Both the position numbers and the translations under genes were made by a program. Below, in pieces: positions 25,793 to 38,959 of a stretch of 64,000 nt of DNA (positions are counted from its first letter, which is position 1; each line of letters starts with the position of its first letter). Origin of the DNA: Paragyromitra xinjiangensis (taxonomy: Eukaryota > Ascomycota > Pezizomycetes > Pezizales > Discinaceae); assembly GCA_038503065.1 (NCBI GenBank), contig JBCAMK010000007.1:2046001-2110000 (forward strand), given 5' to 3'. A model generated the notes under the pieces. That model was not told the origin of the DNA. It did not search any database and saw only the letters and a program-made list of their open reading frames with translations.

Positions 25793-28700
25793 TCAACTCG
25801 ACAGGATTGGTCGGAGATCGCCGATTAGCTGCCCCCAGGGATTGGTGCCAGTTCTCCAGCAGTCATAGCAACTTGTTCATGACCTTATTTTATGTTTTTT
25901 TCTATTAGCTGATTTTTTCACGGAGAAATCTCAAACAAATATCGATGAAATCTCATCAAGATAGAACATCTTGATTGACAACGAAGTACTAACTTTTCAA
26001 TGCCAGCGATTTGAATAGTCAGACCCTGGGTAAACGAATCCCCTTCAGAGCACTTTGATAACAGATCAATTGTCTGTGGTAAGCTTAAAGGAAACGGAAT
26101 TGGTATCTCCGGTTCCGATTCTCATTCAGTGCTTTAGTTCTCCGCAAATTTGTAATTTGTCTGGGGTTTTGCTGATTTGAAGGTGTTAGCTTGGCCCAGA
26201 ATCGAATTCTAATGTTGAGAATTTTGAACGAGACAGACCAAGAGCGAGATGAACAGAGGGTGGAGAAAAATACAGGTAAAGCCCCGGGTTTTCGATCGTT
26301 TCAGACTGCAAAAATTCGACAACGACTCCAGGAAAAATGTTTTTTTCAAAAATTTACAGGCGTCCAGAAGTCATCTTTTTGACACGACAAAGGCCAAATA
26401 TGTCAGCAAAGCAAACCGCGTTAACTACAAAAATGCTCTGGTGTTTTTTGAGAGCGGGGTCAGCCATTCCACTGGTCGAGAGCCACTTTATAGATAGCAG
26501 GTTGGCCGAACTAGAGATCCCTCGTAAACTTTCTGATGGCACGATCATCTTCGAATCCTTGACAGAATCATCCAAACATCGCCGTTCACACGAAAACCAT
26601 CAGTGGTATCAGGATGAACGGAGTTTGCGGAAAATCGAGGTTGCTCGAACGATGACTTGTACAACGTTGCAGGTTTCATCCAGGATCAAGGTCTTTGGAG
26701 CATGCGGAGGGCCGTCCGGGTAACTGACTAAGAAATTTAAGGTGCGGCTCTGTGTGAATCTCGGGCTAGGGTTCGGAAACCTCCGGTCCGCTCCCGGCCG
26801 CGGAACATGGGATTTGAGCCTATTCCTGCCGTTTCCCCCGGGGGCTTTAAAAAATGACTATTACTCGAATACTTCACACACGTTATTTCAGAACCACCCG
26901 AAACCCCACGAATCACGCCGTTACATAACGGCCTTTCTACGTAAAAATTGCTGCACATTAGACACTACAACAAAAACAGCATATGGTCGGAGAACAGAGT
27001 TTTTTTAATTTTTTTTAACCTAAATCGCTTAATCGATGTGTTGAGGTAGCCTTCAAGATTATCTTACCGTATGTCATATTATGACGCTATTTATCCGTAT
27101 AAATTACAAGACGGAAGCAGATTAATTTCAATAACATCTCCCACTATAACTGCCAAATAAGGCTATTGGTCAGCGCTTTTTATCCTTTGCGGAAAAAAGA
27201 CTCCCGACAAGGAATGCGGTGATCAAGCCTGAAGGAAATTGAAGCAACTCCATTGCGCGTTTCATTCACATGTCTTTCGTAAAACAGCCTATAATGATCG
27301 GTCATTCTACGTGGAATGCATAGTTACACTTGAAATTTGAGCTCAATTTCGTGATATTTATTTCCAATCGCATTGGGGCTCAAAACGATGCGTTGTTCAG
27401 TCTGCACTAAACAATATAGCTCCGATTTCCCGATTCTTTCATGTACATGTACATACGTACCTTGAAGCTAGGATACTTTGCTTCCTTGAGCAATCAAAGC
27501 TGGAACTAAAGGCCTTTCTCGACTCTGGTCAAAGGTTTCAGAGTTAAAAATTGAGAATACTCAGACACACTCGGCGTCCGAGTGCTCGGCAGTGTTTCGG
27601 GCCGTACCAAAGAATACCAATGATTGTGAATAATGAATGATTCTGCGACCGAAATACACGGGGTAGCCAAAGCATGCAAGCGGGTTACTATACACCCCAA
27701 GTTTCTTGATACGTGCTAGATGGGAGGTGAACAGCTCACTCATACTGTGCAAGAGATCGTGAAGTCACAGTCGATCTGTTTCTACTACAATCAGGGTGGG
27801 CAAAATCAGCCACGCCTTTCTCTGCCTCCAGGTCTACTGACTTGTCATAATACGGCGCTAAGCGCGGGGTCAGAGAAACCAAGCGGTATTATGATGATTA
27901 TGTGTATACAAGTTTATCATATATTTCGTAGCCAATTGAACATATCGGGAATTCTATACTAGTTCGCCTTCTCTAGAGACATCGCCGGGCCCAATCCACA
28001 AGGAATTGGTCCATCGAGTTTCAATCCAGAGCCTACTTGAGCGATGCAAGGCTATGACTAGCTGGAAAAATTTGCTACTCTTGATCGCAGCAATGGAAGC
28101 TTTCCTGGTTACGTATTCTACTTGACTGCTCCGCGGATGAGAGTGGGGCAAAGCAGGTTTATCCTCGTATGATCACCCCAAAAAGCATCGAAATTCGCCT
28201 CTTGCTTGCCATCGTTCCGCCGTTTTAACAGCAAGTAGAAGCTGCAGCAAGTGTCCATTCCATCCAACGAGTAGTATTGGAAATTTGGCAAGTCAAAAGT
28301 TGGCCTGGTCCAGATTGAGGCGGAGACCTTAGGCTCCCGATGTCCATGTGACCCCATCTGGCTCGGGGCCACCGAATCTCGCCGTGAAGATGAATCAATC
28401 ATACGGGATAGTTGATGGTTCGGCAGCATCTAGACCGCGCCGAAATTCACTCATTTACAAGCGTAAACGGTTTCTACTGCAGGCCGTCGTGTTTTCAAAA
28501 ATATCTTTTCCTTTTTTTCCTATGAATCCCCCACTATTCGAGTTGATGAAATGATTTTCATTAGCACCCAGCCAGTGAATAGCAGCAGGACTGACAACAC
28601 GGGATTCCCGGAACAACTAGGTAAACTGAGGGGATATGCTAACCCGCAAATACCCCACAGATGGAGGAGGATCCGAGCTAGCTAGACAGCCTGAGGATGG

Positions 28701-31700
28701 AAACAGCCTATCTCATGGACACCTCAAGCACATTACTGCCAGCGATTTAAACAAAGGCGACATATGGAGTTTTGAATCTGCCAGCTAACTAGTTTAGAGA
28801 GAATTCAGTTGCGCAATCATGCAGGTGAGGAATCGCGGGGTCCATCAAAAAGATCGAGCTTTCGGTATCGCTCCAGAAGGCTTTCGGGATATGCACGGAC
28901 ACATTTACATGGTTATCTTTGCTCGTTACGTTTACGTACAAGTTGGACGTGGCGAGGCCACAAACTAATGCTCATCGACTGATCGTCAGGAGAATTTGTT
29001 TCAAAACGTTTCTGTAGCGTGTCGCCAATTGTCTACCCGGAAAATGAGCAGAATCATTGCTAGACTCGGTGTCCAAAATGCTCATGAACATCTTGTGGTT
29101 CTTTAATTGGAAGATCCTCGAATCTGGAGCAATGGGATATATGATATTAAGGAAGCCACTTTTGTAAATAATCTGATAGGCTTGAAACTAGCTTAGGATA
29201 TGGAACACTATCGCAGTTCATAGTTTTCTCCATTCGAACTCTGCCAGCAGCTTCGAAAAAGTTCAGTTCTGAAACCGCAATATACCTCAACCCTTACAAA
29301 GATGCGCTATATAACTTTGAATATCACTATTGGTCTATACTGTGCGGATTCACGACAGCTAACTTTGTGGTTATTTTCGTCAGCGATGAAGCAAGAAGCA
29401 GCGAGTGATGACCGGTGAAGCCAGAGAATGCACGTAGAAGAAGATCCCATGACCTGAAAAGGTCTTTTTGCCAAATGCAATACTACAGGTGCAGTCTCAA
29501 GTCATACTACCCCTACCGCCGCTTTATTCCATCTCTTCCGCGCCAAGTTCTGGATCATCTGTGAACAGTCATCCAGCAGAGTGCCTTCTGACTGGCCAAG
29601 AGGATGCCAAAGTAGTTACACATGTGTACAAAAGTTGGCCAAGGGAGATTAGCGTATGAGAGTTAGTGATCTAGATCGATTTAAACAGTCCCAGCTCAGC
29701 TCTCCCAGGGTCTCCCTGGGTCGAGTAGAATAGCTGTCTCTACCCGTGTCTATTTCAAGAAGTTGTGCGTATTTTTAGACACGACACATATGACGATCGC
29801 AGATTTCCTGAGTATTACCTACCTTGTAAGTTATTAAGAAGGAAAAGATACAGAGATACAGTGTTGTACTGGTAGGAAATGACTATGACAAACGGTAAGG
29901 TTGAGATTTTCACAGTTCGTTGTTGTTGCGATCCACCAGCTTGAGAGAGTCGCTTTGACTGGACACTCTCACTTAAAATGTTCCACGTCGCGGATGCCGG
30001 GAACTCGGGTATGCATGCCCGGAACGGAGGATCAGTACCGTTGTCCAAAAACCGTCCAGGCTTGTGGATAAGGAATCGGGACATGAAACGCGAAACCCCA
30101 AGCCCAGCCGCGAAAAACCCGTTTCTCACGCTTCCGGCTCTCGTTTTCCGTGTCATTCCTCAGTCCGACTCATAGCGTGCGTCCATACTTTTTCCCGGGG
30201 CTATCAATAAAAAAATTAAGTATAGACCCCTGGACTAACATTTGCAACTGATTATGCAGAGAAACTGAGAGTAAGCACTGGATGATGCAGGGCTTTTGTG
30301 GCTCGAGTTGCGATCTTCCAACTTTCCCGTTGCGACAACCGTATTCAGCAGGTCTCAGGTCTCAAATATCCCATACTTCTTTTGCATCAATAGAGACTGG
30401 GGAAAATGACAAGGATGTGACTGGCATAAGTATCTGCTGAAATAGAAGGCGTGCGATATGATTGGTTAGTGCAAGCCCCAAATTTTGCAATCTACCAGGC
30501 TTTGTATTGTTTCTTATCCAAAACCTCTGCTTGTATAATTACCGGGGGTTCCTTGAACTAAACACAAGAAAGAGTCCCTAACGACACCACGCACTTCCCA
30601 AGAGCGAAGAAAGACAAAGTAGTGTGTACCACCTTCCTTTAATCCGTACTTTTGAAAAACAAACCTATAGTGCTTAGTTTCATTCCGATACTCGTTCTTG
30701 AAAATCGCTATTTTTACTCTATCGTTCTAGGTATGATCTCAAATAACTGAGTGGCCAGGCCAAGAACATGGATACGTATCCTTCGTTCGACATCATATAC
30801 GAAAGAAAAGAAAAGAAAGAGAAAACTGGTGAAAACCTCCGCATCTAAGTGACGTAAGACCTTCTCCTCCCTTCCCCCTAGCCTGCCAGCTTCAAGACAG
30901 CCCTGTACGTGCAATCATTGGAGTTCAGCCTACGGGTGGGTACTTCCATCTTCTAGTAAGCATAAGTGCGGGTTTCCAAAAATAGCGGACTGGAGCTGAC
31001 TCGGATGTCAGGGATTATTCCAAATTCTCTACGAGTCCCTTATCTCTTACCTATATCAACAAAATGCATCAGCTTTATTCAGATACTCGACCAATGAAAT
31101 ATTAGCAGTTACCTTGGATACCGTTAGCCGAATATCGAGTGATATTCCATGAAGTTATAGAGCTCCTCAGAGACCACTTAACGAATCTAAGGAAATCTCG
31201 GGCTTGTAGCCCATCTTAATTAGTTCACTCTTATATCTTTTACATCAGAGCCATAATGAGAGGAATTCTGACAACCAAAACCGGCTGGGATATATCGAGT
31301 GATGCTCGATGATGTGGTTTACATTAGCTACATGCATATATGTATGTATGACATGCCAGTTTAGTGTAGCTTATAAAATTACTCCGTACGACCATCAATA
31401 AAATCACGTTTACATCCCGTACAACCATCAGCGGGGCCAAACCTACGTTATATACATAGGCCTTAATTACAACCTTTCGGTTAAGCAGCGGTTCCTACGT
31501 GATAATTCAAGCGGATGTTGGGCTTCTATTTTTATAATTCGTTACTTGCATTTCTGCACTATAGCTAGCTTGCTAACAAACAAAATGCAGGCCCAGTCGG
31601 ATCAAAGCGCACGGGCCCTAGAGACAATAAAGCTACTGAATGTTATGTATATAATAAGGTATAGCTCCATATCTTCTATTGTACATATGCATGTGCAAAA

Positions 31701-32488
31701 GATTAACAAACAAACACCCATAAATAGCTCGAGCTAAGCTTAAGTGTCTTAACCAGACAATTCGTCTCTAATTAGTGTTAAAGGAATCTAAAAGAATAAT
31801 TCCCAGACAGCTTTTTCATAGGATCGAGATTTTGAGCTGCGTGAGGTACGAGCCCACCGGCACAAGCCAAAACATTACACATCTAGCCATAGGAGGAATT
31901 GCACATTTTCAGACAATAACTCCGAAGGGGTGGACTGGACACAAGACAGAATATCACGTGCCATTTCAATGAGGGATCAAATTCGCCGGTGTCAGCAATA
32001 ACCTCTCTCTCGCCAAAGGATTCAATGGGAAGAGCTCTCTCAATTGCAATACAAACGTTAGCTATAGCCTTAGTACTACTAAAAATTAGCTAGATTTTGA
32101 TATTCAAAAGTATTCGAGCTCCCTCGAAGAGCATGTGTAGGTTGGTAATAATAATTTTACGTTGTTCGAAACTATTGTAATGTTATAACGGCATTTGGCT
32201 GAAAAGGACCAAATTTCTTTTCTAGTAATTCACCATCAACCCTTGCACCAATTCAGCTAGGATCTCAGGAATTGGCTACTCTGGCCGGACATCCAAATAC
32301 TACCCAATAACCCACACCACTAACATCGCGACAGCTACCCAGTAGGAGATGCCATGCACAGGATACTGCAATTCCGCTCCTCGAAAAAAGCCACTACACA
32401 CAGTACTTATATTACATATAAATAGTTTACAGTCAGGTAGTCAAACCCGCAATTATACACTCACGACCCAACACCCCACCCTTCTAAT
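25793..32488. other. Gene-poor region
   Basis: About 6.7 kb with no confident gene. A minus-strand frame at 28118-28429 has a protein-like stretch (FDLPNFQYYSLDG, EANFDAFWGDHTR) and abuts another frame at 27954-28151, but I recognise no family. The sequence has many short A/T runs and an ATATCGAGTGAT word repeated near 31133 and 31293. This fits old, degraded repeat DNA. Confidence 0.5.
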
Positions 32489-33921
32489 CTAATAAGTAGG
32501 ATCCAAAGGAGGGTTAGCATTGATCACAAGTTTCTCCACAAACTCATTAAACCAAGAACCCGCCTCCGGAGCCGGAACATCTGCATCAGGACCAACACAG
32601 TTCACATCGAATCTCGCCGAAGTGGTATCGCTAGTACCATCTGACTCACCACCTGGCTTAACCCAGACGATAGAGTCGACAATGCACTCACCGGTATCGG
32701 TGGTGGGACGAATTCCATATCTATTCAATGTTAACTCAAGCTCGGATCGAAAACTGGAGGGAGTTATTTACCCGGCATCTTTAATGTTGCACCAATTTCC
32801 ACCCGCCTCACGGATGTTCTGGGCGCCAGAGCGGCCCTGATCGATGATGAAGTGAGCGGGGAGACCCTCAGCTTCAAGGTATGGAGCGAGAGCCTTGGCA
32901 TAGCGAAGCTCACTCCAGTTCGGGTTATCAGGGCCAGGACCGTAGATTGGGTCTGGGGTGCTCGGGTTGTAGCCATTGTAGTTCGAAACATTGGTAGCGA
33001 AACCTCGGATCTTAGCCCCAGAACCGGCACCGTCGAGAACCTGCTTGAAAACCTTGGCAGCTATATAAAATTCCGGTTAGCGTATGAGAGAAATAAAATG
33101 GAGAGGAGAAAATCTTACCAGGCTCCAAGTTGGCAGGCCATCCGAGCCAGTTGCTGTGCGCAGCGTCGATATACAAGCTTACATTCTTCTGCTGGAGCTT
33201 CTTGACTGCGTATGATAGACCCTCGATATATGCAGGCGCAGCAAGCTTGCACCTAGGTGAAGACTCCTGGTTGGTGATCACATTACCCAGTGAGTCAGGT
33301 TCAAGGACAATGGCGAAATCAAGACGGTCGAAAGGAGGCTTGTTGATCTCGGTGTAGATTTGGTCGATGAATTGTTTGTACTTATTTACACCGTCGTTAT
33401 CGAGGGAGAGTTCACCAGCAGAAGCTTTGGCGCTACAATCGCGTTCAGGAAGATTGTAGATCACAAAGGGGACGATGAGCTTCTTGTTCGGGGGACGTCT
33501 TTGAGCTTTGATGGCCTCGTCAAGGTGTGTTACAAATCCAGAGATCTTTACTCTTTAGTTAGCATGAAGAATTAAATTATATACAACAAAAGAAGCGCTA
33601 TATATCGCCCCCAGTTCAAAGGACACGCGAATTGGCACGTATACTTACATCGGCAAAACTAGAGACCCAGAGAAAAGTGCTGACACTCTTAACAGTCCTC
33701 GTTTTTGCAGCATTGAGGGTATCACCAGCAGCCAAGAAGCTCGAAATGGTCTCCTCAAGCTTCGCAGCGTATCCAGTGTTGGCATACTGCAGACGATCCA
33801 AGAACGGATTATCAGCGTTACAAGCAGGTGCTCTCTCATTCAAAAGCGGGCTACCAGCAACGAGGGCCTGGAAAGCCGGGCTAAGCAAAAGAACGGCAGA
33901 AAGCAGAGAGAACGAACGCAT
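32489..33921 (-). CDS. GH6 family secreted cellulase (cellobiohydrolase/endoglucanase), first junction out of phase
   Basis: Predicted exons 33921-33649, about 33545-33119, 33060-32772, 32720-32489; about 406 residues. A signal peptide ends near ALVAGSP and no CBM1 or linker is present, so this is a catalytic-domain-only GH6. Hallmarks: NPFLDRLQYAN, STFLWVSSFAD, YNLPERDC with the conserved Asp (about D127), VLEPDSLGNVITN with the catalytic Asp (about D175), NVSNYNGYNP, IDQGRSGAQ, WVKPGGESDGTSD. GH6 enzymes hydrolyse beta-1,4-glucan with inversion. The last two introns are 58 and 51 bp and in phase. The first has a good GTAAGT donor at 33648 (phase 0) and a GCTAAC branch. The only usable acceptor (AAAG ending 33547) leaves one extra base before the conserved frame. 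The gene may be truncated, misassembled or spliced unusually. Confidence 0.85.
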
Positions 33922-36805
33922 CTTGCCTAGACTACTAAAGAGGAGTCAGGATAGAGATGAGAAGTCGAATTGAGCTGGAGGGAAACTTTCACTGGATTTT
34001 ATATCATGTTTCTCAGCTATCTCCAGAGTTTTATCTACAAAGAGCTGGTTCTTTTGTTCCCCACAATTCGTATATTGAACTCAAAAGATGCTCATCTGAG
34101 AAGGAGACCAACGATACGCGGCGCGATATTCCGGGGTTAAAGTCAAGCGGGATCTATATCTCAGGATCAGCCGAACGGACCGTAGTTAATTTACGGGTAG
34201 TACATGGAACTATCAACAAACATGCCAGGAACAGATACAAAGAGAAACTCCTTGTGGAATAACTAGCGCATGGTATTTTCAACACAACCTGTGGCTAAGT
34301 CACTGCAGCTGCGACTGCATTACGATCACCAATTACCGACCGAATACGATACGATAACATGCAGCTACAGGGGAAAATCCGGGGGATAAAGAAGCGGGAA
34401 TTGTCTATAGCAATGATGGTAGGACAGTAAGGGACAGTTATGCGGATCATTAGGCCCGGTATCCCGTTACACCAGCTTTTGTGACAAGGTACCAGTACTT
34501 GTCACCCGTAAATAAGCTTAAGGGAAATAAAGTGAGGTCCAAGTCCTTGTACATATCCCAGCTCAACTTAACTAATCTAGATACGACCAAATTGTGTCAT
34601 TGTGGCTCAAGAAAAAACCGTAAATGATGAATGCGGTAGCACAATATAGACACTGCTTCTTCATATAGATCACATCATCTAAAAGCCATGCAGGTACACT
34701 AACCGAAACCTTAGTAGGCCGGAAACTGTAGTGCAAAAGCGGCCATTTTTCCCAATCCTAGGAAGCCAAAGATATCTGTAAATACCTTAACCAACGAATT
34801 ATGGCACAGAAAAGCGTTTCCAATTCACTTCCGATATGACGCGATATCGGGTGTTTGTTTTGCGGGGTTGTAGGATTCCAAAAAGGACCACAAGCTACCC
34901 CTGACCAGAAACGATCAGGGTATGGCAAGACATCTGCAAGTGATAGAACTTCCCACGCGGTGTAGAGAATGGGAATCTGGGGATTATGCAGCGTAGGCTT
35001 TTAGAAAAAGTAAAGAGAGTCAATTACAAAAGGGACCCAAAGCCCACTGTGTAACTTAGATCGCTACTAGTGGAGCTAGGTATAACGCCCAACGAGAACC
35101 CCATACTTTACGGAAAATTTTCAAGCATGCTTTTTAGAGTACAAATGTCTCAGTCTCTCCAGATGGTGGCGTAAACCACGGAATTCATGCCGGCGATACG
35201 CTAAGACGGGGAGAATATCATTTCTTGGAAGTAAAAGCCTAACAGCCTCATATCGGGGAGTCTCGGAGATTCATAAACTATCTAAACTGCTGCTGCTGCG
35301 AATCGCTGGAATGAGCTGAATTTCCTGTCCAATCACCACTGAGGCTAATTGGCCATTCGTACCAATCTGCCTAACTGTGCGCATGCATACGACAAAGGAA
35401 TACGTAAAAGCATCATGACCGTAGCCATTCTAAGGCCTGTATATCATCATGAGCTGCCGATATTTCCTAAAACACCTCGAATCCAAATGTCTCGCCTCAA
35501 TTGAAATAGACTACCCACCAACTCAGCACCCATTGAGCCCGAGTCTTATGCTCGGGATATTCAGGCGCTCATGGTCACAAAGTGTGAATATTAAGCAAAT
35601 GCGAACAGCCTACAAAACTACGCCTAATTTTATGGCACGGATCACACAGCAAATTACACAGACATCTACATTGAAAACATTACACATCAAATGATCAAGA
35701 AATCCATCATACTGAGTTGCCTCACTTATTCACCAGCAAATGCCTAAGTATATATGCGCCGCTACCCACAGCCAGTAGAATCACCGAAAACCAGGCTCAA
35801 CAAGTCTCAGCTTCACCTTACCAACCCCCCCCCCCATGAAGCCAGAGCTATAAACTATCTGAAATATGCTTGGAAAGGACAAGGCATGAAAGCCCTTCCT
35901 AGATGCCCCTCCTTCGCACCGCTTATCCTACAGCGGTAAATTCCAGCACTGCCTAAATCACAGTGATTATAGTAATCATAGTATATAGTAATCATTATTC
36001 AGGACTACAATCCCTATCTCTACAGATTACAGCGTCTAGAGATCGTAGATGCACGTTAGATCAAACTTACTAAGGCTAGCGGAATCATCGGGGGAAATAC
36101 CCCACTCTACCCCACTAAATTATAAACCTTGTTTGAAAGGGGCTTGCTACTTCTTATGCTCATTCCCTTTAAAAGAATCCCCCTCCGTCCCTGCGCAATT
36201 ACCTATAAATGTAATGGCTAGCCGTGACACCAGTATACGCATACTAAAACTCATTCTACTAGTGCATGTGCATTATATTCGCAAGAAAAAGCTGGTTTGA
36301 GGAAGATCTTGGAATAGAAGTGTATTCGGAAATTGATTCTGCAGTGCGGATAAGGCCAGGGAGTAAGCAACTAGCATAGTATTCACTCCAATGCTCATTG
36401 CTTCTAACAAAGCATGTCAAGTAACAAGTGAGCAAGTACGATTAGTGATCAGCAGTTTGATACTAATGTACTTATCAATATGTAGCCAGCCTCCATGAAG
36501 TCAGCAGTATTATGGGGGAGATTCAGCCCAATTTTTTGGATATTGTAAGCCCATTGACTCCCCGAGGCAGAAAATACTTGCTCGCGGACCACTTACCACA
36601 AACTCTTAGCTAGTCTCATGCATAGCCCATATTGCGCAGCAGCCTCAGGCGGAGACGAGCCCAACCCTTAGTCATTTTAGCTATGATTACATGTAAGTCT
36701 AGATCTTTCAGCCCAACCTAAATGATCCTAGTTTGCAGGAGATCCCGTTAATCCCTTTCCCTACGTCTAACCTGAAATGGAAAACCTAACCCTGGTCAAC
36801 TATGG
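33922..36805. other. Intergenic, upstream of the GH6 gene
   Basis: Includes the GH6 promoter on its left side. The rest has short open frames only. One copy of a dispersed GCGCAGCAGC repeat starts at 36611. A tract of nine C's lies near 35826. Confidence 0.5.
36611..36665 (+). repeat. Short dispersed repeat, copy A
   Basis: Begins TAGTCTCATGC, contains TGCGCAGCAGCCTCAGG and continues to GAGACGAGCC. Matching copies lie at 48806 (+) and 49159-49196 (-). Likely a fragment of a mobile element. Confidence 0.6.
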
Positions 36806-37159
36806 ATGAAGCTACGAGACAAGCTCCAGCTATTCTATTTTTGTTTTCTCTGGACCTTCGTCGCTAGTGCTAGTGTCCCAGCGGCAACATCGTACATCAC
36901 TCGTTTTAACGCAAGAGTACCACCATCACGTGACAGTAAGCACAATGGCACCCTCCTACTTGCTCAGGCCTTTAGAGTACCTTCTAATTTCACGAAAAGA
37001 ATTTCTAGGGTTTCAAGTTTCCTTTGGTACCAAACTTCTACTATATTCTCCCACCGCACAGCTTGTATTAGTGATGGAAACTTGTGGCAAGGTTCCGAAG
37101 GTGACGATTCTTGCAATCTCGACCGACACCGTGTGAACACCACGCAGGAACCTCTTTAG
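36806..37159 (+). CDS. Candidate small secreted protein (uncertain)
   Basis: A 117-codon frame opens MKLRDKLQLFYFCFLWTF followed by VASASVPA, a plausible signal peptide with cleavage site. The remainder has NxT/S sites and two cysteines but no recognised domain. A GTAAGC word after codon 43 could be a splice donor, and another frame stays open across the same region, so the true structure is unclear. Confidence 0.25.
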   Translation: MKLRDKLQLFYFCFLWTFVASASVPAATSYITRFNARVPPSRDSKHNGTLLLAQAFRVPSNFTKRISRVSSFLWYQTSTIFSHRTACISDGNLWQGSEGDDSCNLDRHRVNTTQEPL

Positions 37160-38771
37160 AGGAATAAGCGTAGAGAAAATCTAACTCAATCGACCACGAT
37201 GATGATATCAGTATGTAGGTACTCTATAAATGGGTACATGTGCCCTAGGCCCTTGCCGGACGGACGTTTATGGGTTTTCGGCGCTGTTGCTTTGACCGGA
37301 ATCTTCCATATGGCGCCATCAGCTTGCATAGGTAGCTTCACGCACATAATCCACGGCTACCAACTCCAAGATTGTTGCGACAGGAAAGACTGGAATCAGG
37401 AAAAAAAAAAAAACGTCGCGGTAAGCAGGAAAAAAAATATGGCCAAGAATTGTAGGTCTTGTCACAAGATTACTTGGTCGTGTTCGCAAAATGTAGGTTT
37501 TTGGCGACCGTCCAACCGAAGATCCAATCCAACCACAGTTACAGAAAAGCTAAAACCTCATCCCACCCTCCCTCCGGAACATTTCGGTGGTTTTTTTATT
37601 TTATTTTTTTTGGAATTTCTGCTTGGCCGAGGATTGAATGCGAACTGGGCTAGATCCCGTTGCCGTGAAAAAAAAATGACGATAGGTGACTGACTGTGTT
37701 GAATCGCGAGCAGATGAACACGTGATTGCTAACAAATGGGACGGGCCTAAATTAAGGCGACCGCTAATTTTCTCTCCGGTTGGTAGGATTTATGCTTGCG
37801 GTGGGCAGATTGGAGCCCTCCTCTGTGAGGTTTTGGGGCGAATTGGACTCAGGGCGCACGCAGTCGAGATACCTAGTAGCCTGCCCAAGAGCCATACAGG
37901 CGGCTGTGGACATCCTTATAAGGGGAATTGGGCACGAAGAGTCATAGATGGCATCATGTGTGCTAGTACACTCACAGCTTAGTATTCCGGATGCGAAGTT
38001 TCAGTCGAATTTCGCTGTGAAAGAGCAAGTCATCCGGGATAACGGGCCAATTTCGGTGATGGAGAGAGACCATTGCAGAATAGTCGGTACGAGACAGCGG
38101 GGTCTGGCATTGCGATTGTAATACGATGTACTTAGCTGAAACAGGCAGCAGCGTGCCAAAGCAGGCGTAAAGCCAAGCGCGTAGACTATTGCTCCCCCAG
38201 AATAACCGGCACCATCTCGCGCTGATGGTCGAGAACGAGTCCCGGGATCTCTTCACATTCCTTGACATCGTTTTTTTCCCTCTCCTGCACTTTTGTCCAC
38301 GTTCTACGAGTGAGCGTTGTGGACAGCTAATAGCAGCAAAAATCGATACCTGTCCATGGAAAAGGGATGTTTCCCGATCTCCGGAAGTGTATTTGTGATA
38401 TGGGCGTAAAAATAGTCAATTGGGGTTGAGCTGGGCTGGGCTGTAGGCTGTTGGTTGATGTTTTGCAGGTTATGAAACTTGCCGTTCAGGCACAGCAGCA
38501 TGTACCGGTATTCGCACGATTCTTGATTTCGATTTAGTTGCTGGAAAGACATTTCGCATTGATAACGTGATAGGCGAGATTTGAGGGGAGCATTTGGATT
38601 ATTACTTTCGCGATACCTTCGAGTAATGGGGCTAGTGGTGGTTCAAATTGGGGGAAGCTTGCTGCTTGCCGAACCATGCCTAAGCATGTCTTATGGTCCT
38701 TTATATAGAGCATCCTAACTTCTTGGGGAACTACTGACGTATGCAAATATCCACATAAATTAGGGGAGACA
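37160..38771. other. Intergenic, nothing supported
   Basis: Several poly-A and poly-T runs near 37410-37620 and otherwise featureless sequence up to the MITE. No gene-like frame was accepted. Confidence 0.5.
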
Positions 38772-38773
38772 TA

Positions 38774-38957
38774 CAGTTGCACCTCGTTATGCCGGACACC
38801 CAAAATCCAGTAGATCTCGTACGGGATAGCAAGTTTTCCTAGAGAATCCGGGACAGCAAATTTATTTTGCAGTAGAAAAAATGTTTTGGCTAGGGCATTT
38901 TGTACGGGACAGCAAGGGATTTGGCATACTGAGTTCCGGCATAGCGAGGTGCAACTG
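38774..38957. mobile_element. 184-bp MITE, Tc1/mariner (pogo/Fot1-like) type
   Basis: Terminal inverted repeats start CAGTTGCACCTCG and run about 23 bp with a single mismatch (left T, right C at position 14). The element is flanked on both sides by TA (38772-38773 and 38958-38959), the target duplication of Tc1/mariner elements. The CAG...ACCTCG tip resembles pogo/Tigger-class ends. The interior has no transposase and contains three related words of the form CGGGAYAGCAA. It must have been mobilised by a transposase encoded elsewhere. Near-identical TIRs suggest fairly recent insertion. Confidence 0.9.
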
Positions 38958-38959
38958 TA

